Positions 1 to 4,655 of a stretch of DNA of 5,606 bases are shown piece by piece (the first letter of the stretch is position 1; each line of letters opens with the position of its first letter). Both the position numbers and the translations under genes were made by a program. Origin of the DNA: L227-5C sp038209275 (GTDB taxonomy: Bacteria; Chloroflexota; Chloroflexia; Chloroheliales; Chloroheliaceae); assembly GCA_038209275.1 (NCBI GenBank), contig JBBQXW010000410.1, positions 1 through 5,606 on the forward strand, in the 5' to 3' direction. The notes beneath the pieces were generated by a model. It made no database searches. It was not told where the DNA came from and was given only the letters and a program-made list of their open reading frames with translations.

Positions 1-1
1 T

Positions 2-392
2 GACGACGCTTTCGTCGCTTTGGCTTTGTATTCACCCGAAGCGACGGCAAACCGGCCCTCTCACCCGCGCTCCTGGCTTTGGTCACGGTTTTTCAGGCGG
101 TCAGAATGTCAGTGACCGCCAGGCCGCCCTGCTGGTGGGGATGCGCCTCGACTGGAAATATGCCCTGCCTCTGCCACTTGATTAGGCTGGCTTCAATTAC
201 AGCGTCTTGAGCGAATTTCGGGAGCGGCTGGTGACGCACCAGGCCCAAAGTTTAGTCTTCGACCAACTGCTTAATAAACTCAAAGCGCTTGGTTTAGGGC
301 GGGCCAGCGGGCAGCAACGCACCGATAGTCGGGCAATCATTAGTGCCGTCCGACGCTTGAGCCGCCTGGAATTACTAATCGAAACTTTCTCG
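2..392 (+). pseudogene. IS1182-type transposase, decayed N-terminal fragment
   Basis: The three forward frames together spell the N-terminal part of an IS1182/DUF772-type transposase. Frame 2 gives DDAFVALALYSPE (2-40), frame 1 gives GKPALSPALLALVTVFQ (46-96), and frame 3 gives SDRQAALLVGMRLDWKYAL (111-167) followed by YSVLSEFRERL and QQRTDS further on, up to RRLSRLELLIET near 385. Two frameshifts (about 41-45 and 99-104) and an in-frame TAG at 183-185 break the reading frame. Homology stops near 390. Full-length members have several hundred residues and a C-terminal DDE catalytic region, which is absent here, so this copy cannot be active. The start of the gene may lie left of the window. 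Family assignment rests on remembered family motifs (SDRQAA, DWKYAL, VLSEFR, QRTDS, LNRLEL-like) and is strong; the exact family name is less certain. Confidence 0.8.
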
Positions 393-657
393 CAAACCTT
401 TTTTTGCAAGGTTTGAGCGTGGGGTTTGCGAAACCCATTTTGAGTTCAAACAAACGTCTTAGCTAAAAATTTACGGATTTCATTCGCTTTTCAGGGGCTG
501 AAACAAGAGGTTTGCGAAAAAGGCCCGCAAATCGCCTGTTTGTTAAAGGTCTGGCAATTTTTAAGAGGAAATTTTGACCAAAATCGGGTGGAGTCAAAAA
601 GCAAGGCCAGCTTTTCTAATGTGACCTTGCTTTTCCAGTTTTAGTAAAAATTCGGCT
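393..657. other. Non-coding stretch with short hairpins after the transposase breakpoint
   Basis: No gene is supported here. An 8-bp perfect stem (393-400 with 408-415) lies right at the end of the transposase homology. It is followed by a 6-bp stem with a three-base loop (422-427 with 431-436). The motif GGTTTGCGA occurs at 423-431 and 509-517, and its inverse TCGCAAACC at 390-398. The remainder is AT-rich and ends in the terminator hairpin at 596-634. These inverted motifs could be remains of a small element that cut the transposase, or simple decay. Confidence 0.5.
596..634 (-). terminator. Rho-independent terminator of the small membrane protein gene
   Basis: A 10-bp perfect stem (AAAAGCAAGG at 597-606 with CCTTGCTTTT at 625-634) encloses an 18-base loop. 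On the minus strand the stem runs into five T residues (complement of 596-600). It begins 24 bases after the stop codon at 658. A four-T run on the other side means it could also work for forward transcripts. Confidence 0.65.
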
Positions 658-927
658 TTAGCGGCTCTTGCGGGCCAACGGGCTACGCATCAGGTAGCCG
701 AGCAGCAACAGCACTACGCCAATTAACAAAGGCCACAAATCGAACCAGCGGAACAGCAACAGAATACCTACGATTGCCACGCCCAGGTTAAAAATAACTG
801 GCGCTAATTTTTCCGCCGAGCGGCTGTATGCCCGATGATTAAACACTTGCCAGGCCGAATTAGCCGCCAGCAAGCCGATAATAATCAATACGATTCCGCC
901 GATTGTCTGAATTAATCCCAAGTCCAT
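658..927 (-). CDS. Small hypothetical membrane protein (89 aa)
   Basis: I do not recognise a named family. The protein has three strongly hydrophobic stretches at about residues 5-23, 42-58 and 63-80, and ends in a basic tail (RSPLARKSR). This suggests a two- or three-span inner-membrane protein, possibly with a cytoplasmic C-terminus. The segment WFDLWPLLIGVVLLLLGYL resembles the LiaI/LiaF-like or DUF5668-type small membrane segments often seen in bacteria, but the match is too loose to name it. The ATG start is supported by a good Shine-Dalgarno sequence, AGAAGGAG (complement of 936-943), eight bases upstream. A terminator hairpin follows the stop, so the gene looks like a single-gene transcript. 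It is separated from the upstream minus-strand gene by about 345 bases of repeats. Confidence 0.75.
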   Translation of the reverse strand: MDLGLIQTIGGIVLIIIGLLAANSAWQVFNHRAYSRSAEKLAPVIFNLGVAIVGILLLFRWFDLWPLLIGVVLLLLGYLMRSPLARKSR

Positions 928-1090
928 CCTCAGTTCTCCTTCTGGTAGATAAAAGTGATAGCGCGAAATATTTTTCGTTCGAGCCAGACCGTTCAGAGCT
1001 TCCGATTATTTGCCCTGTCCCACTCAAGTCTGCTCACTTAATCTACGCAACTCCGCCGATTTTGTTCCCAGAATCAATTATTAAATTTTA

Positions 1091-1205
1091 ACCACAGAGG
1101 ACGCAGAGGACACAGAGGTTTTTATATTTTCACCATGGAGGCACGGAGACACGGAGAAACAAGGAGGTAAATTCTATTTTTAGTTTTCTCTGCGTCCTCT
1201 GCGGT
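1091..1205. repeat. Inverted repeat A/A' (CACAGAGGACGCAGAGG type)
   Basis: Left arm 1091-1108 (ACCACAGAGGACGCAGAG) and right arm 1188-1205 (CTCTGCGTCCTCTGCGGT) are reverse complements at 17 of 18 positions. The left copy continues with a second, shorter GACACAGAGG unit to 1118. Repeats of this type occur dispersed in many bacterial genomes, so this is probably one of many copies. The right arm falls between the two arms of repeat B/B'. Confidence 0.8.
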
Positions 1206-1250
1206 AAATAATTATTAAAAAATTCTCCGTGTCTCCGTGTCTCCGTGGTG
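1131..1250. repeat. Inverted repeat B/B' (CACGGAGACACGGAG type)
   Basis: Left arm 1131-1158 and right arm 1223-1250 are reverse complements at 26 of 28 positions. The right arm contains the octamer TCTCCGTG repeated in tandem. Arm B starts before A' and B' ends after it, so the order is A-B-A'-B': the two stems cross rather than nest. Confidence 0.8.
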
Positions 1251-1255
1251 AATTT
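1220..1255. repeat. 36-bp direct repeat, copy 1
   Basis: This stretch, which includes arm B', is identical over 36 bases to 2224-2259. It lies 17 bases past the stop codon of the Nmad3-like gene. Confidence 0.9.
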
Positions 1256-1272
1256 ACTCATTACTGGCTGCC

Positions 1273-2094
1273 TCAGCCCACCCGACGGGGTGCATTACTC
1301 ATTCCTCCGAAATGCTCCAGGAAAGCGGAGGTGCGGGCGGCTTCGTGGGGCGAACGGGCGGGGTCGAGGACACAGCGACAGGCGCGGGTGTACGAGCCGA
1401 TAGTTTGTAAATCGCTGCGGCCTGCTTTCCATTGCCATTCCAGCCCGTTTTTGTCGCGCAGGAATTTTTCGGCTTCGCTGCGTCCGAAAGGTCGGGCAAT
1501 TTTGAAGCGTTGTGAACGGGCCGAACCTTTGAAGAGATAAAAGCCATCGTATAAATAATCAGGCCGCACCATCGCCCGCCGCACGTGGGCGTTATGAGCG
1601 AATTGCGCCGCCAGGTCTGATTCAAGCGCCGCCCGCACTCCCGCCACAATTTGCTCAATCTCGAAAAAGCCAACCAGATAAAATCCCGCCGCGCCCGTAA
1701 AGCGTCCGGCTTGCTCGTCGTAGTCCGCCAGTCGCGCCAAAAAAAAGAGCAAATCGTCGGGACGCATTTGCTTTAGGGCGGCTGACCGGGGCGTTTGCTC
1801 ACATTCGTCGCCATAGGTAAATTTTTCAAATTCGGGGTCGTAGTGGGTCGGCAAATCCAGCGTGCGTGGCCCAAGATAGCGTGCCAACGGTTCGCCGGAG
1901 CGGTTGAAGCAGGTCAAATCGCGGTAGCGCAGCAAAGGCGGGCGGGCAGCACCGTACAACTCCTTGCGCTCTGGTATCGTCACCAGTTCAAACGAACCAT
2001 CACCAAAGCGCGGACTTTGCAAGCCCATACCGATATGCGCCGCGTTCGCCCCGATATTGGCTAGAAATATACGTTTGTTAGATGAGGAATCCAT
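1273..2094 (-). CDS. Nmad3-like protein (putative nucleotide modification associated domain 3)
   Basis: This 273-residue protein appears to belong to Nmad3, a family predicted by comparative genomics to be linked with modified nucleotides; its biochemical role is, to my knowledge, not established. Matching features in order: an N-terminal strand IFLANIGANA (9-18); SPRFGDGSFELVTIPE (27-42), the family's pattern of small residues, a DGS turn and a PE; HYDPEFEKFTYGD (84-96); RPDDLLFFLARL (111-122); GFYLVGFFEIEQI (137-149), a beta strand pair; NAHVRR (168-173); and FYLFKGS plus RSQRF (185-197). No signal peptide or membrane span is visible, so it should be cytoplasmic. The ATG start is fixed by an in-frame TGA 15 bases upstream. 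No clear Shine-Dalgarno is seen. A weak promoter (TTGTCC, 19-base spacer, TATAAC; complement of 2131-2161) may precede it. Both sides carry the same 36-bp repeat. The coding call is strong; the family name comes from remembered motifs. Confidence 0.7.
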   Translation of the reverse strand: MDSSSNKRIFLANIGANAAHIGMGLQSPRFGDGSFELVTIPERKELYGAARPPLLRYRDLTCFNRSGEPLARYLGPRTLDLPTHYDPEFEKFTYGDECEQTPRSAALKQMRPDDLLFFLARLADYDEQAGRFTGAAGFYLVGFFEIEQIVAGVRAALESDLAAQFAHNAHVRRAMVRPDYLYDGFYLFKGSARSQRFKIARPFGRSEAEKFLRDKNGLEWQWKAGRSDLQTIGSYTRACRCVLDPARSPHEAARTSAFLEHFGGMSNAPRRVG

Positions 2095-2223
2095 ATTGAG
2101 TAGACGTCAAACTGAAAGTCTGAAGGTGAAGTTATAGGTCAATGAAGCCCGCCCTGGACAACCCTACGGGCCGAATTCCGAGCTTAATACTAACCCTTAC
2201 CTCATCCAATTTAGACACTTCTT

Positions 2224-2259
2224 AAATTCTCCGTGTCTCCGTGTCTCCGTGGTGAATTT
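2224..2259. repeat. 36-bp direct repeat, copy 2
   Basis: Identical over 36 bases to 1220-1255. It starts six bases past the stop codon of the XdhC C-domain gene, the same relative place as copy 1 has behind the Nmad3-like gene. The other arms of the repeat (A, B, A') are not present here. Confidence 0.9.
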
Positions 2260-2265
2260 CTCTGA

Positions 2266-3000
2266 CTAAGCCAGCCCGTATTTAACTGCAATAATCTCAG
2301 CCAGAATACTGACCGCAATTTCGGCGGGTTCACGCGCCCCGATTGGCATACCGATTGGCCCGTGAATACGGTTAATCTGCTCTTCCGTCACGCCTTGCTT
2401 TTTCAAGCGCTCGGCCCGATTGACCGTCGTGGTGCGGCTACCGATAGCGCCAATATAGCGCGCCTCGGTGGGCAGCGTCGAAAGCAAGGCTGGTTCGTCG
2501 AATTTTTCGTCGTGGGTCAGGATAACAATGTAGGTATTGGAATCAATTTTCAGATTTTCAACCGCTTCATCCGGCCACGCCTCGATTAATTCGTCCACAT
2601 CGGGGAAGCGTTCTTTGGTCAAAAATTTCGAGCGTCCGTCAATTACCTTAACCCGAAAGCCGAGTTCTTTCGCCATCTTCACCAGCGGAATCGCCGTATG
2701 CACCGCTCCAAAAACCAGCAGCGTTGGCGGCGGCGCAAACACATCCACAAAAACCTCAAAAGCGCCGTTAGCCGTTTCAATCGGGAAAGTTTTTGAGCCA
2801 GTGCGTTTCATCAAATCTATCGCCTGGGCAATCGTCTGTTGGTCAAGTTCGGCTATGCCCAACGACCCATCGTTGCGCCCGTCGGGATAAACCAGCATCT
2901 CCGCGCCAATCTCGCTACCTTCCGGCGCATGAACCACTGTCGTCCGCGCCACCATCTCTTCGCGCCCGATATGCTCAATAATTTTCTGATAATTAGACAT
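2266..3000 (-). CDS. XdhC/CoxF family protein with C-terminal Rossmann domain
   Basis: XdhC-family proteins bind the molybdenum cofactor, help its sulfuration and insert it into xanthine- or CO-dehydrogenase-type enzymes in the cytoplasm. This 244-residue member has the XdhC C-terminal Rossmann domain: TLLVFGAVHTA (93-103), where relatives usually have a GAGH nucleotide loop; VIDGR (119-123); ERFP (130-133); LTHDEKFD (161-168); YIGAIGSR (182-189); and GPIGMPIGAREPAEIAVSILAEI spanning 214-236. Residues about 17-90 resemble a worn XdhC N-domain (TVVHAPEGSEIGAEMLV, then DGSLGIAELD), but the cysteine-bearing GGC motif has become GSLGI. Cofactor binding through cysteine would therefore have to come from a partner. 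The separate 104-residue XdhC N-domain protein encoded just upstream is the obvious candidate. The stretch before the ATG has only a weak purine-rich signal (AAGAAAGTGAAG), so translation may depend on the upstream gene's transcript. Confidence 0.9.
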   Translation of the reverse strand: MSNYQKIIEHIGREEMVARTTVVHAPEGSEIGAEMLVYPDGRNDGSLGIAELDQQTIAQAIDLMKRTGSKTFPIETANGAFEVFVDVFAPPPTLLVFGAVHTAIPLVKMAKELGFRVKVIDGRSKFLTKERFPDVDELIEAWPDEAVENLKIDSNTYIVILTHDEKFDEPALLSTLPTEARYIGAIGSRTTTVNRAERLKKQGVTEEQINRIHGPIGMPIGAREPAEIAVSILAEIIAVKYGLA

Positions 3001-3014
3001 TGCTTCACTTTCTT

Positions 3015-3142
3015 AGTGATGAGTGCTGAGTGAAATAACAATCAGCTGACGGAGCAGCATCCTACAATTCGCCTCGAACCTGTGGGACATTGCTCCGCCA
3101 ATGGATTTCCCACTCATTACTCATCACTCATTACTCATCACT
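3015..3142. repeat. Inverted repeat with a 14-bp tandem duplication between the two xdhC-type genes
   Basis: Bases 3112-3125 and 3126-3139 are perfect tandem copies of ACTCATTACTCATC, and the second copy overlaps the stop codon of the 104-residue gene. The left arm 3015-3033 (AGTGATGAGTGCTGAGTGA) is the reverse complement of 3124-3142 at 17 of 19 positions. In the minus-strand transcript, the spacer between the two genes could fold into a long stem closing on the stop codon of the first gene and just ahead of the start of the second. Confidence 0.85.
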
Positions 3143-3452
3143 TCTCTAACGGCGCTACATAGACCTCGATGCCACCACCGCAAGCCAGGCCGATGTCCCA
3201 GGCGCTTTCCTTGCTGATGCCGTACTTGAGCAATTTCGGCTTGCCGCTCTTCAGCACCTTCTGGGCTTCCTCGAAAACTGCCCCTTCGACGCAACCGCCA
3301 CTGACCGAGCCAACCATTTTGCCGCTTCGGGTGACAGCCATCTTCGCGCCCTCTAAACGGGGGGCTGGCCCGGTGGTTTTAACTACTGTGGCGACGGCGA
3401 TTTGTTCGCCTTCCTTGCGCCATTCTTCTACTTCCAAAAGTATATCTTGCAT
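3138..3452 (-). CDS. XdhC/CoxI family N-domain protein (small, 104 aa)
   Basis: This is a stand-alone XdhC/CoxI N-terminal domain, a cytoplasmic helper thought to hold the molybdenum cofactor for CO-dehydrogenase- or xanthine-dehydrogenase-type enzymes. Motifs: ATVVKTTGPAPRLEGAKM (21-38), the family's pattern of T, G and PR followed by G; GSVSGGCVEGAV (48-59) with Cys54; and WDIGLACGGGIEVYVAPL (85-102) with Cys91. Both cysteines are the family's conserved ones. The length equals one domain; the fused proteins have about 250-380 residues. The start is well supported: AGGAGGT lies eight bases before the ATG, and a promoter is visible at 3488-3515. The gene runs in the same direction as the Rossmann-domain partner, with a 137-base repeat-bearing spacer, so the two are probably co-transcribed. 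Confidence 0.92.
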   Translation of the reverse strand: MQDILLEVEEWRKEGEQIAVATVVKTTGPAPRLEGAKMAVTRSGKMVGSVSGGCVEGAVFEEAQKVLKSGKPKLLKYGISKESAWDIGLACGGGIEVYVAPLEK

Positions 3453-3487
3453 TTCAATAACCTCCTGTTTGAATAGTTTTCTCTTTT

Positions 3488-3515
3488 ATTATACATACTT
3501 ATATTATGAATACAA
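3488..3515 (-). promoter_or_regulatory. Probable sigma-70-type promoter of the xdhC pair
   Basis: On the minus strand, TTGTAT (complement of 3510-3515) is followed after 16 bases by a perfect TATAAT (complement of 3488-3493). Transcription would start near 3481, giving a leader of about 28 bases that contains the AGGAGGT ribosome-binding site. The -35 box matches the consensus in only three of six positions. This promoter would let the xdhC pair be expressed independently of coxE despite the insertion upstream. Confidence 0.55.
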
Positions 3516-3872
3516 GGGCAGTTGGTAAAATCAATTATGGTTGTAGGAGGGGGCTATGCCCTCGATTTAGCTCTATCAAAAGTCATAACTCGAAGGTGCA
3601 GCCCCATCTTACAGGGGAACTGGCTTTAGGCGAAACGCGGGAAGAAATTGGTGAAAAAATCTCCAATGCGGCGGATGCCATCTATAAAAGCCAGCCATAA
3701 AGTTCGTAAAATATACATAGCAAACCTCCGTTCTTCCGTTATTAATATTCACTACCGTACAAAATTTAGAAATGGGCCGAGGCAGGTAAAGCCAAGAGCT
3801 GTAAGCCAATCCCTTCTTCAGGTGTAAGTCAGAAACAACAGAATTCAACGACATGGTAGCCGTAAGGTAGAT
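3516..3872. other. Intergenic region: antitoxin remnant and transposon-like end
   Basis: No complete gene is supported. The stretch holds an imperfect GC-rich hairpin (3547-3563, GAGGG with CCCTC), the HicB-like remnant (3602-3700) and the left inverted end of the reductase-bearing unit (3747-3772). Bases 3773-3872 between that end and the reductase stop codon have no recognisable content; no terminator is seen for the reductase gene. Confidence 0.5.
3602..3700 (+). pseudogene. Possible HicB-like antitoxin remnant
   Basis: The frame ending at the TAA at 3698-3700 encodes ELALGETREEIGEKISNA (within 3617-3670), closely resembling the end of the HicB/UPF0150 core, where relatives read roughly GC-V-A-x-G-E-T-R-E-E-V-x-x-N-I-x-E-A-I. 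The upstream part of a HicB protein (the partly double-stranded RNA-binding-like N-half) is not readable in this frame, and no HicA toxin gene lies beside it. It is most likely a broken remnant. The match is short, so chance similarity remains possible. Confidence 0.35.
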
Positions 3873-4448
3873 TCAAACTTTACTATACTGAAGATGCACA
3901 AAGCCATTTTCAAATTTTCGCAAATCCACCAGATTAAGCTTGCTTTTAACGTCTTTTGGTAACCAATAATTGCCACTGCCTATTAGTTGGGGAACAATGA
4001 TTTGATGATACTCGTCGACAATACCAGCCTTTATTGCTTCAGCCGCTAAATGCGGGCCGCCAATATCAAAATCTTTATCTGATTCTACCACTAATTTTTG
4101 TATGGTGCTTGGGTCAAAAGACCGCTCAATCGTCGCATTAGCTATTGTGACATCAGAAAGCGAAGTGGAATAGACTATCTTCTTTGCAGTTCGCCAAATT
4201 TTGGCATAGTCATTCATAGCTTCACTTGGCCCATCCATAGGGCCACTTGTCCCTTCTGTTGGAATAGTATCCCATACCTTCATAGTCTCGTACATGTTGC
4301 GTCCAAGTAGAGACGTACCTACATTACGTACAATGTCATTTACGAAAGCATGTACTTCTTCACTTGGCATAGCCCATTCAAAATTACCACTTTTATCAGC
4401 AACAAAGCCATCTAGCGATGTCATTATAAAGTATATTAATTTTCCCAT
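3873..4448 (-). CDS. Dihydrofolate-reductase-like protein (RibD C-terminal domain family)
   Basis: This is a 191-residue member of the dihydrofolate reductase / RibD C-terminal superfamily, NADPH-dependent cytoplasmic reductases. The physiological substrate of this stand-alone branch is generally unknown. Motifs: MTSLDGFVAD (9-18), the family's opening strand and turn; SLLGRNMYETM (46-56); KIVYSTSL (90-97); DFDIGGPHLAAEAIKAGIVD (126-145), carrying the GG of the cofactor site; EYHQIIVPQLIGSG (146-159); and a closing strand FVHLQYSKV (183-191). Length is normal. The ATG is preceded by a purine-rich GGAATAAGG, close to the start. The gene sits between two inverted transposon-like ends, interrupts the order CoxE-XdhC and is more AT-rich than its neighbours. 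I see no link to molybdenum enzymes. It should not be read as a trimethoprim-resistance gene. Confidence 0.88.
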   Translation of the reverse strand: MGKLIYFIMTSLDGFVADKSGNFEWAMPSEEVHAFVNDIVRNVGTSLLGRNMYETMKVWDTIPTEGTSGPMDGPSEAMNDYAKIWRTAKKIVYSTSLSDVTIANATIERSFDPSTIQKLVVESDKDFDIGGPHLAAEAIKAGIVDEYHQIIVPQLIGSGNYWLPKDVKSKLNLVDLRKFENGFVHLQYSKV

Positions 4449-4461
4449 AGCCTTATTCCAC

Positions 4462-4641
4462 TATTCACTACCGTACACTTTTTAGCAAGCACATTCGGTT
4501 GAAAATTTTTTGACCCTGACAAACAATGCCAGGCCCTTTTTGAGAGCATACTTTTTCGCTAAAAGCGGCTCAAGCTATTGGTGTTAGCCTCAAAGATTTT
4601 TCAAGCTTACCTACTTGCTTAAATCTGTACGGTAGTGAATA
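4462..4641. mobile_element. MITE-like element upstream of the reductase gene
   Basis: The arms 4463-4489 and 4614-4640 are reverse complements at 24 of 27 positions (ATTCACTACCGTACA, then TTTTTAGCAAG versus ATTTAAGCAAG with three differences). A TA lies at 4462-4463 and again at 4640-4641, as expected for a TA target duplication. The interior of about 120 bases is non-coding and holds small hairpins (CCTG 4515-4518 with CAGG 4530-4533; CGCT 4557-4560 with AGCG 4564-4567). Its left arm ends 14 bases before the reductase start codon. On the minus strand TTGCTA and AATAGT (complements of 4483-4488 and 4460-4465, 17 apart) could form a weak promoter that would give an almost leaderless reductase mRNA. 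Confidence 0.65.
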
Positions 4642-4655
4642 TTAATAATAAATTA

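Larger units (their letters stand above)
928..1272. other. Repeat-rich intergenic region
   Basis: No gene is supported. Bases 928-1090 form the leader and presumed promoter region of the small membrane protein gene. They contain a weak 5-bp hairpin near 964-977 and no promoter I can assign firmly. Bases 1091-1255 are filled by two families of dispersed repeats, listed separately. Bases 1256-1265 (ACTCATTACT) match part of the 14-bp tandem unit found at 3112-3139. Confidence 0.6.
3739..4648. mobile_element. Inverted-repeat-bounded unit carrying the reductase gene
   Basis: Bases 3739-3761 and 4626-4648 are perfect 23-bp reverse complements. The inward core is ATTCACTACCGTACA (3747-3761 and, inverted, 4626-4640). 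Inside each core a looser match follows (TTTAG or TTTAAG, then AA). Both ends sit directly next to a TA dinucleotide, as in elements of the IS630/Tc1-mariner group that duplicate TA. No transposase lies inside, so movement would need one supplied from elsewhere. The unit separates the CoxE-like gene from its xdhC partners. The gene inside is visibly more AT-rich than its neighbours, which fits transfer. The unit might instead be a chance meeting of separate MITE ends. Confidence 0.55.

Noticed and set aside
903..1091. Forward open frame of 62 codons in the leader of the small membrane protein gene
   Set aside because: No ribosome-binding site, no family motif, and it overlaps the start and Shine-Dalgarno of the minus-strand gene.
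1091..1255. Possible CRISPR array in the purine-rich repeats
   Set aside because: The units are inverted and interlaced, of two different sequences, with no regular spacers and no cas genes.
1229..1540. Forward open frame of 103 codons overlapping the Nmad3-like gene
   Set aside because: It lies antisense to a well-supported gene, starts in a dispersed repeat and encodes a basic low-information peptide, typical of a shadow frame.
3506..3700. Forward open frame of 64 codons starting at 3506 as an intact gene
   Set aside because: Only its last third resembles a protein family; the first part overlaps the promoter of the xdhC pair and a hairpin, so it is reported as a remnant only.
3609..3854. 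Minus-strand open frame of 81 codons
   Set aside because: It crosses the transposon-like end at 3739-3761, has no recognisable motif and no ribosome-binding site.
3773..3872. Vague resemblance to group II intron RNA (tracts such as GAGCTGTAAGCC and GTAGCCGTAAGG)
   Set aside because: No domain V hairpin and no reverse transcriptase reading frame are present; the similarity is too weak to support a call.
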